DNA from: Paramacrobiotus metropolitanus | Lineage: Eukaryota > Tardigrada > Eutardigrada > Parachela > Macrobiotidae | Direction of reading: 5' to 3' | DNA: 64,000 nucleotides | Assembly (NCBI RefSeq): GCF_019649055.1 | Contig: NW_026570228.1 | Coordinates: 930,001-994,000, forward strand | In this document: piece after piece, positions 11,122-23,965 of the stretch | Numbering within the stretch: the first letter of the stretch is position 1 | How the letters are laid out: each line of letters opens with the position of its first letter | The notes under the pieces: generated by a model | What the model was told of the DNA's origin: nothing | The model's input: the letters and a program-made list of their open reading frames with translations, nothing else | Database searches by the model: none | Made by a program: the position numbers and the translations under genes

Positions 11122-14100
11122 TTGGCTAGCCATCTTGATCCCCCAGTTTTTCAAGTCCAAGGTAAAAACCCCTCTACCCTTGGCAACGATTTCGTGGTGG
11201 ATCACTTCGGCATGTATGGGGTGGAGACCGTGACGACAATTATCAGCAAATTGTCCGACGACGGACCGTTTCTCAAGGTCCCTTACGTCGCGAAATTTCT
11301 TGGCACGCTTTTCGACGAGACGGACATCGCATGCTTTACATCGTTTTCTACGGAGTTCCAGGCTCATTTACGACAAGCCGAGTTGACGTCGTACTCCAGC
11401 GCGTTGAATCAAATGCATACCCATGTTCCCGGGAAAGAGCTCATGGTTTCGCTTCACCTGGCAAAGTTGTTCGTCGCTCAAACCGGTTCCCATACAGCTT
11501 TTCCGGCGCCTTTTTACTGCGGGTGTGCCTCCACCACCTTAAAACCGGATCGGACATCATTAGTCATAGCCACCGGTCCAACTGGGCCTTGCGTTGCGCA
11601 GACCGTCCGATGGACTTCGGATCAGCAGGTTACCACCACTTGTCGACGTCCGGCTCAACGATTTGGTCTTTTCCTGGGTTTCAGCCGCGCTCCCAAGTTC
11701 TTCTGCAAGGACTGCTTTAATAAGGCTTTGAATCACGAGTTGTGTAACGACGGTTGCTTTCATGCAAGCCCCGATGACCCAGGTGTGGAGCTCTGTCGCC
11801 AGGGACACCCGAATCGCCGGGGATACCTTCAGTGCCTTCATTGCCAATATGAGAATCGCTACAAGGTGAGCTGCCTTGCGGGAAAATGTCGTCGGCCCTC
11901 GCCGACGACGCGTTTACAACACCCAAATTGCGTTTGGGATGCGGGAACATTTCTTCCAGATTTTGGATGCTCCACACCAGGCGTTCACGCCACAGGAATA
12001 TGTCGAAGTACGTTACCTCTCTACCTCCTCAGGAGAAGCACGCCATATTCTGGATCGGGTTCGAGGTTTAATCACGCGTCAGGACTCTGGTTTCTTTCAT
12101 CGTAATAGTCGCTTTTTCACAAATACTTTCATGCATATGCTCCGGTCCGATCCGCTGCTCTTCCAGTTCATGTCACTGGTCCCGCGCGATCCATCTGAGG
12201 AACGCCTCGCGTACAAGGCCGTTTTACCATTTCTCCCATCTTTTCTAACATCCCAACTAGTGTTCCTGGAATCGACGTCTTCACCAGCAAGTTACCGTAC
12301 CATGACACCGCGGAAGACTTCGATTGTCTCTGCTTCACCAATAAGAAATCCACCTCGTTCCTTGGATGGACCGCCCAGGATTACTACATCTCCTCGGTGA
12401 CCCTGAAGTACTGCCGCGCCACCGCCGTTTTCAGCGAACAATTATGTGGAACTCACAAAGCCAATGGAATTTGCAATCGACCGGCTGACCCACGACGCAT
12501 CTTTAAGGCCGTCTATCCGACTCCGATCACAGCCTGTGCCTCCTGCCTGGAGGCGGTGTTCCAACATGCGGTGTGCGTTTGCGAAAATCGAGTGGTCCTT
12601 AAAACCTGATAAACTGGACCGCTGTCCTAGCGGTCACCTGTATCACTCGTCTTGCCACATTCATAACGGCTGTCCTCATTGTTTTTACATGAAAAGAAGC
12701 CGGATGATGACATCACCGTCATCTTGGACCCAATGGAACCTCCCCACTAGCGTCCTCGTCTGTAAGTAGCGGAGCTACTCCAGCTGACGTCGATGCGCTG
12801 CTTAGTGCGAATTTACCCAGCTCCGGATCCGTAAACATCGACGACTTGTTAGTTTTCGCGAATGGCGTCTCAACTGACCACGACGATGAAACTTCCGATG
12901 CGGACTCCACCGTTTCAGTAACAACGTCGGAGACAGCTCATCCCCCAAATGGTCTTCAGCAAATCGCCATGGATTACCCTGCTGCCGTAGACAGTTCTTC
13001 TGGGAACGACGCCGAAATGCCAGACGACGTCTTCGAACCCCCAGCGGGGAATCCCCTGAATGCGGATTCAGCAGGTATCACTCCCGAGCGTTCCACTTCG
13101 CATGATATCCGGCTTCCAACACCAACGCCAAGCCCTCGACGCCGTATCATGGCTACATTGTTCCTTACTCTTCTTTCCTGTGCTCTGGTCGGTGCCGATT
13201 TAAACAAAACGTTGTGTGACTGCACTTCGACGAAATTCATTGGATTAGCGGACCTCCAGGGACTTATTCGCTGTGGTAGTACCAGCGGAAAGGTCCGAAC
13301 CTCTTTACCGGTAAGTTATCGAGTCCATGAACATCGTCCTAAGTCCCGTACGTTTCATGGCTACGTGTGTAAACTCGTACAGAAAAGCATCGTACAGGAG
13401 GGTTTCCTGTTTTGGTCTTATAACACCCAACGAGTCGACGTGATCGTGCCCATTTCAGCGGATGCCTGCCGTGCGATGGTTAATTCTAGGAAATGTGGAT
13501 CGAATCCCATGGTCCAGTCTGGACGTGTATGGCTCTTCGACGGCATTCCCACGGTCGAACGTCGTTGGAACCAGGTACGCCAAGCGGATCTCTTAACTTG
13601 TCTTTTCGAGGAGGTAACTCTTGAGGTTGCCTGCGAGAACTGTCCTGTTCTCGCAGCCACAGGGGGAAATTTCTTCCAACTTTTCCGCCGGGTCGAGCGT
13701 CCATCCCCAAGAAACCTTTGTATGGGACAGCCACATGCTGCCCCAGGAATGTCAGTATCGTCCCATCCTGAAAGGACAAGCCACCTGGATTGTCTTTGAT
13801 ACCGGGTTCGCTCACCTCCAGGATCACAACCAGCAGGTGTCTTGGTACCTTCAGGAACGCAGACACGAGCTCTGCGGACCCACGAAAGGTTTCGTGTACA
13901 CCGTCAAGAACCATCCCACGTTGCTGGTTTCCTTCAATCAGACTAGTGTACCTCCCACGACTTCTTTTCCTAAACCAGTTTCTCCCCATCGGAGTAACCG
14001 TACTCTATTTCCGCCCGACGATACAGGTCTCGCGTTGGCCGCGCACCTCCAGTACATCGAAGACTACTTTGCCTATATGGAACTGGACATCGCGCGTCAC

Positions 14101-15071
14101 CTCTCGGCACTCCAGTGCCAGGCCGATCACCAGACAGTTCGGCAGTTGGAACTCGTTAGCTTAAACTCACCCCTGAATGCAGCACACTTCCTCGGGTACC
14201 CGCATTGCTTCGCCGCAGTTGTCCGTGACTTTCACGCTAGCATCTACCAGTGTGCTCCCGTCAACGTCTCCATTTTTGCGGTTCCCGGGCATTGTGGTCC
14301 CCAACCTCGTTTTCGCATCCAGGCGGGAAACCACACCATGCTCCGTACGGTCGATTATGATGGTATGCTTATCCGTCCAGCCGTAGATTGCTACCACCGA
14401 TACGATGTGGTCACCATTGACGGACTCCCGTATCGCTATCAGGATGGAGACTGGACGCTCGTGAACCCCAGTTTTCACCCATCGGTCCAGGCCTATGCCC
14501 ATCGCATAGAACCACTTGAAGATAATACGGAGGAACTTCTCGGTGGTTCCCTGCGTGAGGATCCGCTGCGGTTTCTGGACCTTACGGCTGAAATAAGTGG
14601 TATGATGATGGTGAACGGACTGAGTAATTTTACTCGCCTTATCACCCCAACCACTGAACGCCAGGACCTGGAATCACTCAGTCTGCTTAACGGTGTGACT
14701 TCCCTGGCCTTCCTTCTTGTGGTGTTTATGATCCTTTGTTGTGTTTGCGTCCGCTTCAATCGTAGCATATGTTGTTTTTTTCACTACCTTTTCCAGTGTC
14801 TCGGGTTTTATGGACGGATGCGACGCTGGACACCTCCCGGACTGTGCGACCACCTCCGGAACCCACTGGGGTCGACCCGCCCGATTACGTGGATGAGGAC
14901 GGACTTTCGCAAACGTTCCCAGACCCTCCAAATATATCGGCAACGGCTCCCCCACCATTACCTCCGCGACCGCAAGTAGTTCCCGGAACACCGCACGCCA
15001 ATTCAACGGCTCGGGTAACATTCGCAGGACGGACCGCCACCTATCACCCGGCGCTAGCGCCTTGTTCTTGA
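11122..15071 (+). mobile_element. Retroelement env-like and accessory region
   Basis: After an A-rich spacer (about 10925-11000) a further coding region of nearly 4 kb follows. Its first half has cysteine clusters resembling zinc-binding folds. Its second half starts with a likely signal peptide near 13150, continues with many cysteines and N-glycosylation sites, and has a membrane span near 14700-14760 with a Cys-rich cytoplasmic tail. That is the layout of a viral glycoprotein. The cysteine pattern seems closer to glycoproteins of negative-strand RNA virus groups than to the usual insect errantivirus envelope, but this is a weak impression. An AATAAA signal lies at about 15252. Confidence 0.65.
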
Positions 15072-15080
15072 GAAGTGGCT

Positions 15081-17757
15081 GGCCATGTGGTGTATATTAT
15101 GTAAATTATAGGTTGTAGAAAATCCCGATCGTAAAATGTAATCGTTGTATTCGTGTTGAACGCTCCGTCGTCAGCACAATTCCCTTACTTTGCGAAAATT
15201 TCAAAAACAGATTTTTCTTTATTTATAAAGCGATATCATCTTTTCCTAACAATGAATAAAAGCCATAAAAATTGTTATTCAAATATTGCCCATTTTGTTT
15301 AGCTAAATGGTTCGTTAAAACCACATAAACATAAAAAAAAAAACAAAAAAAATTTTTTTTTATTAATGCTTCTATCGGTGTTGTTATTTGTAACAATAAT
15401 TTTAATATTGGTTTTCAAACAAAAGAAAATTATTAGTCGATTTCCTAATATCTGATGTACATGACGCTGTAATCCCGGACAAGAGTGGCGACTATCCATC
15501 AGACACACCGAGCCTCGGGAGACATAATACGGGTACGTACGTTGTAGTCCGGAGTAATATTTTTCTTTAGTACGAGCTCATTGACTTCATTAATTGTATC
15601 GTTAGTTAACAAACTGCCGGTCAAAATACGAGGGTTATTTAATAATCTTTGAACATGTCGTGACCTTGAACTGATATTATTCATAACTGTACGGGAATTT
15701 TGACCAAAACTCCATTGCGTGATATCCCACGCCCTACTATACGGCCGCGCACAACCTCACAACCGTTCCACCGGATCCCCTTAATGTGCTTAAACTGCCA
15801 AGTCTTTCGGCGTCGATAATTTAGTAGCTATGCACAACCGCAAATACCATCAAATCAGGCGTAATCGTGTCCAGTTGCGCCAACAACTGTAGGCGGTTCG
15901 GACAACAGCACCATAAGAGTTAACGCCCTGCGGTGCTGCGTCGCCCGTCGGCGCGGACACTGATTACAACCCAGAGGCGGTGAAACGTGCAAGAACGAAA
16001 CGCGTATACCACCAAAACGCGAATTTATTTTTTATTTTGAAAAAAAAAAACCAAAAAACGTTTTTGTAATACCTAAAGCACTGGATATCGCCAGCAGCCT
16101 TGCCATGGACACTACAGTGCCGCTGCGCTGATATGTTGTGGGATCAGGGGATATCACGCAAACGGGATGGGAATTTCCGATAATTGGGCGCAATTAATTG
16201 ATCTATGGTCACGTCGTATGTCAAAGGCTACTAGATAGCTTATATATCGCAATCTAATTGCGGGTTTACTATGCAAAATATTACAAAATATTGCAATATA
16301 TATATATTCTGCGATGACTTTCTGTTCTTTAAAACCGGCCGCAAAATTGCAAAATCAGAAAAAAAAAATAGGACAGTGTATTTTTTATAATTTAATCCTT
16401 ATCTGTAAACCTCCGGACGAAGTTATCTTTCTCGAATCCGGCTTCCACTGGAAGTCGAGTTTGGCCCCCCGCAGTGCAGGTGCTCCTGCAGAGCTGTCCC
16501 TGCGTTGTCCGCACCTCGACTACCAGAAGCCCGCGTAGTGGGTTTCAATGCCTGGCGCGAATCCATACCCCGTCAGCGGTGTACGTTTGTCACTCCTTAA
16601 AGCAAAATTGCAGAAATACGAACGTTATCGTAAAAATGCGGGGATTATTTCGTTCAAATATTTCACTACGATAAATTAATAACTAACGAAAAAAAAAACC
16701 ACCTTGTTGAGATTCTCTCGTTCGAATATTTAATTATTATAAACAAATGCGAAAAAAAAAACCTTATTATTATACTACTTATTCATAATATGTAGTTTAG
16801 TATTTATTTCGGGAAGAGAGGAAAAGTTCTGAAAACAAAACAATTCGGGTTGTTCTCCTTCAATAGAAAATAAAAATAAAAAAAAACTACAATTCGGGTT
16901 GTTCTCCTTCAATAGAAAATAAAAATAAAAAACCAAACGGGTGTTGAAAACTCCCGATGCATATTTTATTTATTGCTTATGTAATATACGGATACGCATA
17001 ATATGGCCATCCAGCTACTCAAGGTTTTATCTGCGGACCAGATCGGATCAAAGGAACGTTCACCGGGCTACCACTCACAGCACCAGAAGGAACTCCGGAA
17101 GCATGGACGGTATTACCAGGACACCACACCAATGTTGCGTCGCGGATATTAACATCCATGCCATACTGGCCACATTGACATCATCCTCCCCATACATCTT
17201 CTCATATCACCGATATCGTGGTGTTATCATATAATATGCATGCACATAACATACAGATCGTTTGTAAAGTTGCCTGCCCGATTGCTTTTAACTATTTTTC
17301 TGTGTAACATTAACACTGTTTTTGGTACGTTATAAGCTTCACTGTTTTCGTGGCAATAGACTGCGGACAGTCTTCATATCGGAGGAAAGTGTTACGTTAG
17401 CGATGTTTTAATGCGATAATTCTCCCTATGATTCACGATATCCTGTATCAGATATACTATCCGTATAAATACTTACATGTTCGCTAAAATCAACACAGTT
17501 ACCCTACCAGTCTTATGTTCCGAACTTTGCTTCCTACTGTGCACTGACAATCACCAATAAAGGCTTGTAATATCTATTCGCCGGTTTTGCCATTTGCTCT
17601 GCCTAAGTTTCGTAACACAAGAAAACTTATTTCGTAGCTTTTGTTAAGTATTTTTACAGAACAAGTTAGCCCAATTGTAAGTAAAATTAATTTGTAATTA
17701 GCCTCAAGTGAAAAAACTTTGAGCTGATTCTTATTCGTCATTAACTTTTTTCTCCAG
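15081..17757. other. Intergenic, A-rich, no gene recognised
   Basis: The stretch contains many A runs and short imperfect repeats, for example two copies of TTCRAATATTT followed by an A run at about 16650-16760. A short GC-richer island at 16430-16560 has open frames but nothing I recognise. A TATA-like GTATAAATAC lies near 17460. The first exon or exons of the receptor kinase gene, including its signal peptide, should lie in or before this region; I could not place them. Confidence 0.5.
16841..16932. repeat. Tandem direct repeat, 49-bp period
   Basis: The 20-mer CAATTCGGGTTGTTCTCCTT and the following AATAGAAAATAAAAATAAA occur twice in a row, starting at 16841 and at about 16890, with no visible differences apart from the length of the A run. 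Confidence 0.9.
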
Positions 17758-20700
17758 TGTACTGCTCCGATTGGTTATACGGTAACATTTCCTGCTCCTT
17801 TCACAACGACTGGTGCGGATGGAGAGCGGAGACGCGGGTACAGTCCCTCCTCCCAAAATGGACACTGACTCCCAGTTATATCTATTTAAATGCAACGCCT
17901 AAAGATCTACAAAAAACACCGATACAGTTGCACACTGCTTATATTGCTCCCAGAAAGACAACGATAAGCTTTTCGTACCGCATTGTTGGCGCCGGAAAAA
18001 TGTCATTTAAGCTTATAGCGCAGTCCAAGTCTAATCAGTTCAAGTTGTGGATGTCGCCGGAAACTTCAATGTTTTCCGGACTGTGGAATAATGTTACCCT
18101 CGATATCTGTATGAAATTTCCTTTTAAGGTACTCGTACATATGGAGCGCTTGTTGTCTGACGTACTGTACGCAGTAGCCACAAATCACAAGTGTCTGTGT
18201 TGCAGCTGACATTTGAAGTGTTCGCAATAATCGGGAAAGCAGAAATTGCGTTGGATAATTTAACGCTAAACGAAGAGTGCTCCTTCTTGTTATATGAAAC
18301 GAAATGTCCACAAGCGCATCTTCTGTTGGCACCACCCATTACTGCCCCAACAGACATAGTATTGCGTAAGCCCGACCTGAACTGCCCGATTTTCGCACAA
18401 GTTATGCACAAACATTTATTATTACACTTCAAACCATACAGATCCGCCCTGGGGAGGAAATCAAACATGCTCCTTCGAACATGATTTATGTTCCTGGCGC
18501 AATCAGGATGGTGATCAAATCCCCTGGAAGAGAGAGGATCATCTTGGCGCCAAGGACGGTCGTTTTACCGCTGCGATATTCATCAATGAACCGCACGTGC
18601 GTCTCCCAACGTTTTCATACCTGGTTAGCGCCGAAATCCGAAGGTCTTCGCCCGTGGCGGTTGCGACCGACCGTTGGGCAGCTATATTACAGGTGTGCAC
18701 GCAAATTATCTTTAAATACCATACCTAGTGACAACTTTCCAACCGCTGCAAGCGAGTAAAATATAAAAATAATAAAATGAGTGAGCTTGATCCACGCATG
18801 TGGATCAAGTTGCGACACACGTGTGTTAACAACGCGATGGATACAATCGACGTCACAAAATTACCGGACGGGAATGAAGTTGTTTGTCTACATAATTATA
18901 TCATTACCAAAGTAGAACACATAACTTTTGTTCAGAGTTTGCTGTACTGTGCATAACCTAATTTGGCCATAAGTAAACCGCTTCTGCTGGAGATGGATAG
19001 GTTGTTTAAGAATTTTCCCTATCATGGTTTGAGCAACGTAGTGCTAATAGCTAGTTGCCTAGCTTTGCGATTTCTTCACAAGTACGCACGTACTTTTACA
19101 ACTATTAAGCAGAATGAGCAAACAGTAATTTACTTTTATGACGTTTCGGTTTATTTACTTTGTACCTGGCTTAATTTTAACAGTTTTGGATAAGGCTACA
19201 AGACCCCCCAAGCTGTCCACGTGGAACTGTATCATGTCGACGGCAATACAATCGAGGGAGATGAGTTGCAGTGGTCCAGCGAGGACAACAACACACAGGA
19301 ATGGGTAATAGTGCACATTCCGCTGAAACAAATCTCCGCGAGACCGAATCGTTTAGTTTTTGTGGCGTACCTTCTGCGACTGCACGCTGTTATTCAATTG
19401 GATGAAATAACGCTTACCTTTCAAACAGGTGCTTTTTCCTGGACGCACGAATAACCTCTACAGTATCATGATATAATTCAGTAATAACCAATAATCGCAA
19501 TTAAATTCTCCTACCTCACGTTCTGATTGTGGCAGACGTTACTTTGACTCTTTGCAGAAACTGTTTCATCCGACGTTCCACCGCTCGCTGACACCAGCTG
19601 GTTCGAAGGTAAGTAGCGAGTCGGCAGAGTGCTGCTTTTGCTGTTTATGTATTGATATAACTGCGTAGATCATTAACTTTTTTCACACTTGGTTTTATAG
19701 CAGCGTTGTCCATGTCCATACTTTCTTTCTGCGGCCTGTGCAGTGGAACTGTGTGGGCCGTTCTGCGTCATCGAAAACAAGTAGGCCGAATTAAGAGGTG
19801 CATATTATTTATGTCCCTGTTTTACTAACTGAGTTCTCCAGAAATTGGAATCAGATTACCGCTTTCTGGCGCAATTGCTTCCAGCAGAACTGGTCCGCAG
19901 ATTTCATCTGCCGATTTGGTGCGTCAAACAAGGTAAACTAGCTTATACATTGTTCGTACTGCTTAACCGTCCATACTGACAAAACATAGTGTTAACTAAT
20001 GCGGTTCTCATAATACTATATGTAGACAGCAAAACCTTGGGGCAAGGCCGTTTCGGAAACGTCTCGTTAGGATGGCTTTCTAAGTCAGCCGATAAGAAAA
20101 CTAGCTCTAGTGACACTGTACCGGTTGCTGTGAAGACGCTACATCCCAATTATGGCAAAGAAGATCGAGGTCGCTTTTTGCTGGAAATGATCGTTTACAT
20201 GAAATTAGGCAGGCATCATAATGTTGCGCAACTATTGGGAGTGATCACCCATGGTAAAACGTCTCCTTCTACGTTTATCGTTTTTCCCGACAGATAAATT
20301 ATTCTTGTGGCAGTTCATTTTATAATGCAACGAGTTTATATGTGCCTGTTTTCACAGAGAAACTAATGATAGTAATGGAATATTGCGAGATTGGATCACT
20401 CCTAACTTATCTAAACGAGGAATCCCATTTTCCCAACTCTCGAGACTGCATTCGCCACAACGAGTCTCGTAATTGTTCAGTGGCCACTGGAGTTGAAAAC
20501 GAAGTGACCGAACTACTTGTAATTTTGTATCATGTTGCTCGCGGAATGGAATTCTTGTCCAACTGCCACGTTGTTCATCGGGACTTAGCGGCTCGAAATA
20601 TCCTGTTAAACGCAATGAAAGTGGCGAAAATCGCCGATTTCGGCATGGCGCAGTTGGAAGGCGACTTCATCAAAGTTCATGCTGATGTAAACCAAGTGTT

Positions 20701-21511
20701 TTTGTTGTCAGAAGATTTGTACATAATTATTATCGCAGACATTCGTTCTGATAGGTTGTCTGTTATAACCAGAGAATCGATATAATTACAGAGCGTTTTG
20801 CCGGCTCGTTGGATGGCACCGGAGTTGTTGGTGGCCACCAGCGGGACGTGCTCGTGTTTAAGCGACGTGTGGTCGTATGGGGTCTTAGTGTGGGAAGTAT
20901 TCACCCTGGGCCAGCAGCCGTACGAAGACGTTTTCAATGATGATCTTACTTGCTCTGCTCTGTACGACTACCTTCGAACTGGAAACCGATTACCTACACC
21001 TCTGTTGCTTCCCCAGAATTTGTATGTGTACTTTGCTTCTCTATTTATAGCGCGTATCCATGGTTTAAGATAATGGGTGTGCTGTGCTCATATCGTGCAA
21101 ATTTCGTAGAGAGACTACTCTACAACAGTGCTGGACTGAAGTTTTGGAACAAAGGCCACCTTTTGCAGAAATCGTCCGTTTTCTAGCTCCTGTGGTGCCC
21201 AAAGAATTTCTAGAAGTGTACATTGATTGTGGTAGTGACAGTTGAAATACCTTATGTTTACTAATGGTGGCGTTGCACAAGTTACCTATTAACAAGAAAC
21301 AGACCGCTTTTTAGAAACCTTGATACAGCAACTCAGTGCATCGGATTCGAAAATATTCGATAAAACATCTCCTGAACAATTTACGGTGCATGGTTTTCCG
21401 GGACTGAGATTTCTGGACCGGTTACGTATTTGGCAAACTGCTTACGATGTCAAAGTTAAGCGAATGGACAGCGCCGTGTACAATTTTTGGCAATTACAGA
21501 GAATATTGTAG
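17758..21511 (+). CDS. MAM-domain receptor tyrosine kinase (5' end missing)
   Basis: Exons by splice signal and phase: 17758-18128, 18206-18365, 18442-18692, 19203-19428, 19558-19608, 19701-19780, 19842-19932, 20026-20253, 20358-20686, 20792-21021, about 21049-21231 (not fully resolved), 21315-21511. The first exons give a MAM domain ([10 protein letters not shown] start, [18 protein letters not shown] end), then a second MAM domain ([10 protein letters not shown]). A membrane span is encoded at 19701-19770. The kinase shows GQGRFGNV (P-loop), VAVKTL (Lys), HRDLAARN (catalytic loop), DFGMAQ (activation segment start), LPARWMAPE and SDVWSYGV. An insert between the lobes' hinge and catalytic loop is longer than usual. 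This is a single-pass cell-surface kinase; MAM domains usually mediate adhesion or ligand binding. MAM plus kinase occurs in ALK-type receptors, but no glycine-rich domain is seen, so I give no symbol. The exon around 21049-21110 has a phase problem, and signal-peptide exons were not found. Confidence 0.8.
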
Positions 21512-22616
21512 TCGTATTGAACCGGTGTCAAGACTACCAACTTTTGAAGGCGCTTCGGGCCGCGGCTGCATTAAGCCATTCCCTTTGAGATGACTAATAA
21601 ACATCGTTTTACTATAACAGCACAAGTCAGGGAAATTTAGAGTATACTTTTGATGGTCGCCTATTTATGGTTTAAACATACAAACAGAAACGTACAGATG
21701 TAGCCGGCAGAAAGGTTGACAGGCTCACGGCTCACGAATCAAACCTTTTTGCCGGCAAAAAGGTTTGTTAACTTTTTTGACGGGCAAAATGGCTCATGGT
21801 TGGCAAACATAAGTGTTACGAGAGCCGATGCCTAGGACTGTTGCAATTAATCTGTGATAACCATTAACAACCATTAACCGATTTTTCGACTTAATCTTTA
21901 AGGTAGCGTGTTGAATTTAAGAGCAGGCCGTTATCCAGTACTTCTGGTAGTGCGAAGTGCGAACCCAGTTGTCGCAAAATTATTGACGACGCAAACTCTA
22001 TGGAAACGATCACTAGTTGTCAATTTGAAATCCGAATAGAAGTCACATAAGCAAGACCGCTCAAGGAATCATACAGACCTCAGCAAGTATCGAAAATAAT
22101 TTTTAACTGCAAGACAAAATGTCATTTTATTAATCCGAGTCACCTTTCTAAGGAAAATCTTGACACGATAAATGTGCAAAGCTTCAAAAACACTTTAAAC
22201 ACACAAAACCTTTTGTTTTATGATTTTTCTGATTGGGTTGAGTTATAAGATTGGGTTAATGTAAATCTAAACTGTCTAATCATAAATGTTCGACTACCGA
22301 ACTCGCTTATGGGGATAAATGTATCAGAAATTGGATATTTGGATTAGAATCACATTTAAATATCTGTAGATCAGATGCCGCTATTACTGTCTGCCTGTGT
22401 TTTGTCAGTCCAGTACGGTCACAAGGTTGTCAGGCAGGCTGTTTGACAATAACTCTGTAAACTTGCGTGCCGGGCAGGATGGCTCACGTTCGTGAGCCAT
22501 CTTGCCCGGCAAAATGGCTCACGATTGCATGCGAAGTTTGTGGTATCTCCACACGAACACTGCAGTGTTTGTGCTCTCAGCTCAGCTGAGCTGAGAGCAC
22601 AAAACTGGATTTCAAT

Positions 22617-23198
22617 TAGGGTTGGTAACGGTGCAATTCGGTGCGGTGCGATTTCTCACTAAAATTGCACCGACTCTGGTGGTGATTTTCTAAAATTTTC
22701 ACCGCCGGTGCGGTGCGGTTTATAAAATTGCAGCGCGGTGTTTTCCACCGCACCGCACCGGTGCACCTCGGCGTCCAGTGTCCACCGGTTTACGTTAAAG
22801 TATGGTGAAATGGCTAACACGTTAAAAAAAAAAGTTAAGTAAAACAAGTTGTTTTCTCCAAAACTAACGAAAAACGACACCTAAAACAGTGATTTCTTCA
22901 CTCATCATATGCACCCAAGCGGAAAAGTAGTCCAAAACAACTCAAAAATCTGAGGAGTTTCACCAAATATTATTCGTTCTTTACATTTTTGTTATGTTTT
23001 CCCAGTAATTTTGGCACCGGTGCACCGGTGATTTCACCGGTTTCGAACGGTGTAATTTTTTCCTTACACCGGTGGATGTCGGTGCAGTTTTTTTCCCAAA
23101 AATTTCACCGACTACGTGAATTTTCCCCCGAGATTCAACCGCGACTTTCTCAAATTTCACCGATGCACCGGTGCAGAATCACACCGTTAACAGCCCTA
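22617..23198. mobile_element. Nested hAT-type MITE, 582 bp, perfect 8-bp duplication
   Basis: It begins TAGGGTTGGTAACGGTG and ends CACCGTTAACAGCCCTA, imperfect inverted ends of the hAT type. It is flanked on both sides by ATTTCAAT (22609-22616 and 23199-23206), a perfect 8-bp target duplication. The interior is rich in CACCGGTG and GGTGCGGTGCG words and has no coding capacity. It sits within the left arm of the foldback element; the right arm lacks it, so it arrived later. Confidence 0.9.
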
Positions 23199-23929
23199 AT
23201 TTCAATCTTATGGTAATTATTTATCTCGCAGCAACCGTTACTGCTTTGGGGCTTATCATACATGAGGCGATGATGTACAGCTAGAGATACGGTGGGGTAC
23301 TGGGGATACAAGTAAAACAACATGCCTGCAACAACAACAACATTTACATAGTCATCCATATCTCCCAGTTATTACGTTGCCGCAATTATTGAATAGTGAG
23401 TTTCTTCATTCGGTTTGGATAGTGTAATCCTTATACGTGAGCAATTCTGCCCGGTGTACTGGCCCACGAACGTGAGCTATCCTGCCCGGCACACAGGCTC
23501 ACACTCATAAAGGTTCGTACATGCTGCTGTGCAACTCACTTGTAACATTAAGAGCGCGAGGTGGCAGTATGAAGTGACCGCGCCCACAGATACAGTACGA
23601 TAATCCACCTCGCGGTCAGCTGCTGTATTGTAACTAGATTCGTTTCGATTCTGAAACCACCCTTAATGTCATAAGTGTGCTGTAGGTGTTTTTCGCAACG
23701 CTGCAATAAAGATGAAAATAATTACCATAATACTGAAATCCAGTTTTATGCTCTTGGCTCAGTGTTCGTGTAGAGATAACACAAACATCGCATGCAATCG
23801 CGAGCCATTTTGCCGGGCAAGATGGCTCACGAACGTGAGCCATCTTGCCCGGCACCTAGGGTCACCATCGTGAGCCATACTGCCCGGCACGAAGGTTCAC
23901 AAAGTTAATGTCAAACAACATATAAAACA

Positions 23930-23965
23930 AACAAACAAACAAACAACATATCAAAGAAAAACAAA
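23930..23965. repeat. Simple repeat (AAAC)n
   Basis: About five AAAC units in a row, followed by a looser A/C-rich stretch. It lies inside the right arm of the foldback element. Confidence 0.8.

Larger units (their letters stand above)
5680..15080 (+). mobile_element. Ty3/gypsy-type retroelement fossil with env-like region
   Basis: This is a virus-like LTR-class element in plus orientation. Its parts in order are a gag region, a CCHC zinc knuckle, aspartic protease, reverse transcriptase with RNase H, integrase, and a long 3' region that ends in a membrane glycoprotein-like part. The protein order protease-RT-RNase H-integrase places it in the Ty3/gypsy group; the env-like region makes it similar in layout to errantivirus-type members. 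I judge it broken, with roughly half a dozen breaks, but long stretches remain open, so it is not ancient. Flanking terminal repeats could not be matched by eye, so age cannot be read from them and both ends are approximate. Confidence 0.9.

Noticed and set aside
16314-16674. Plus-strand frames in a GC-richer island
   Set aside because: No recognisable domain, no good splice partner; cannot be linked to the receptor kinase gene downstream.
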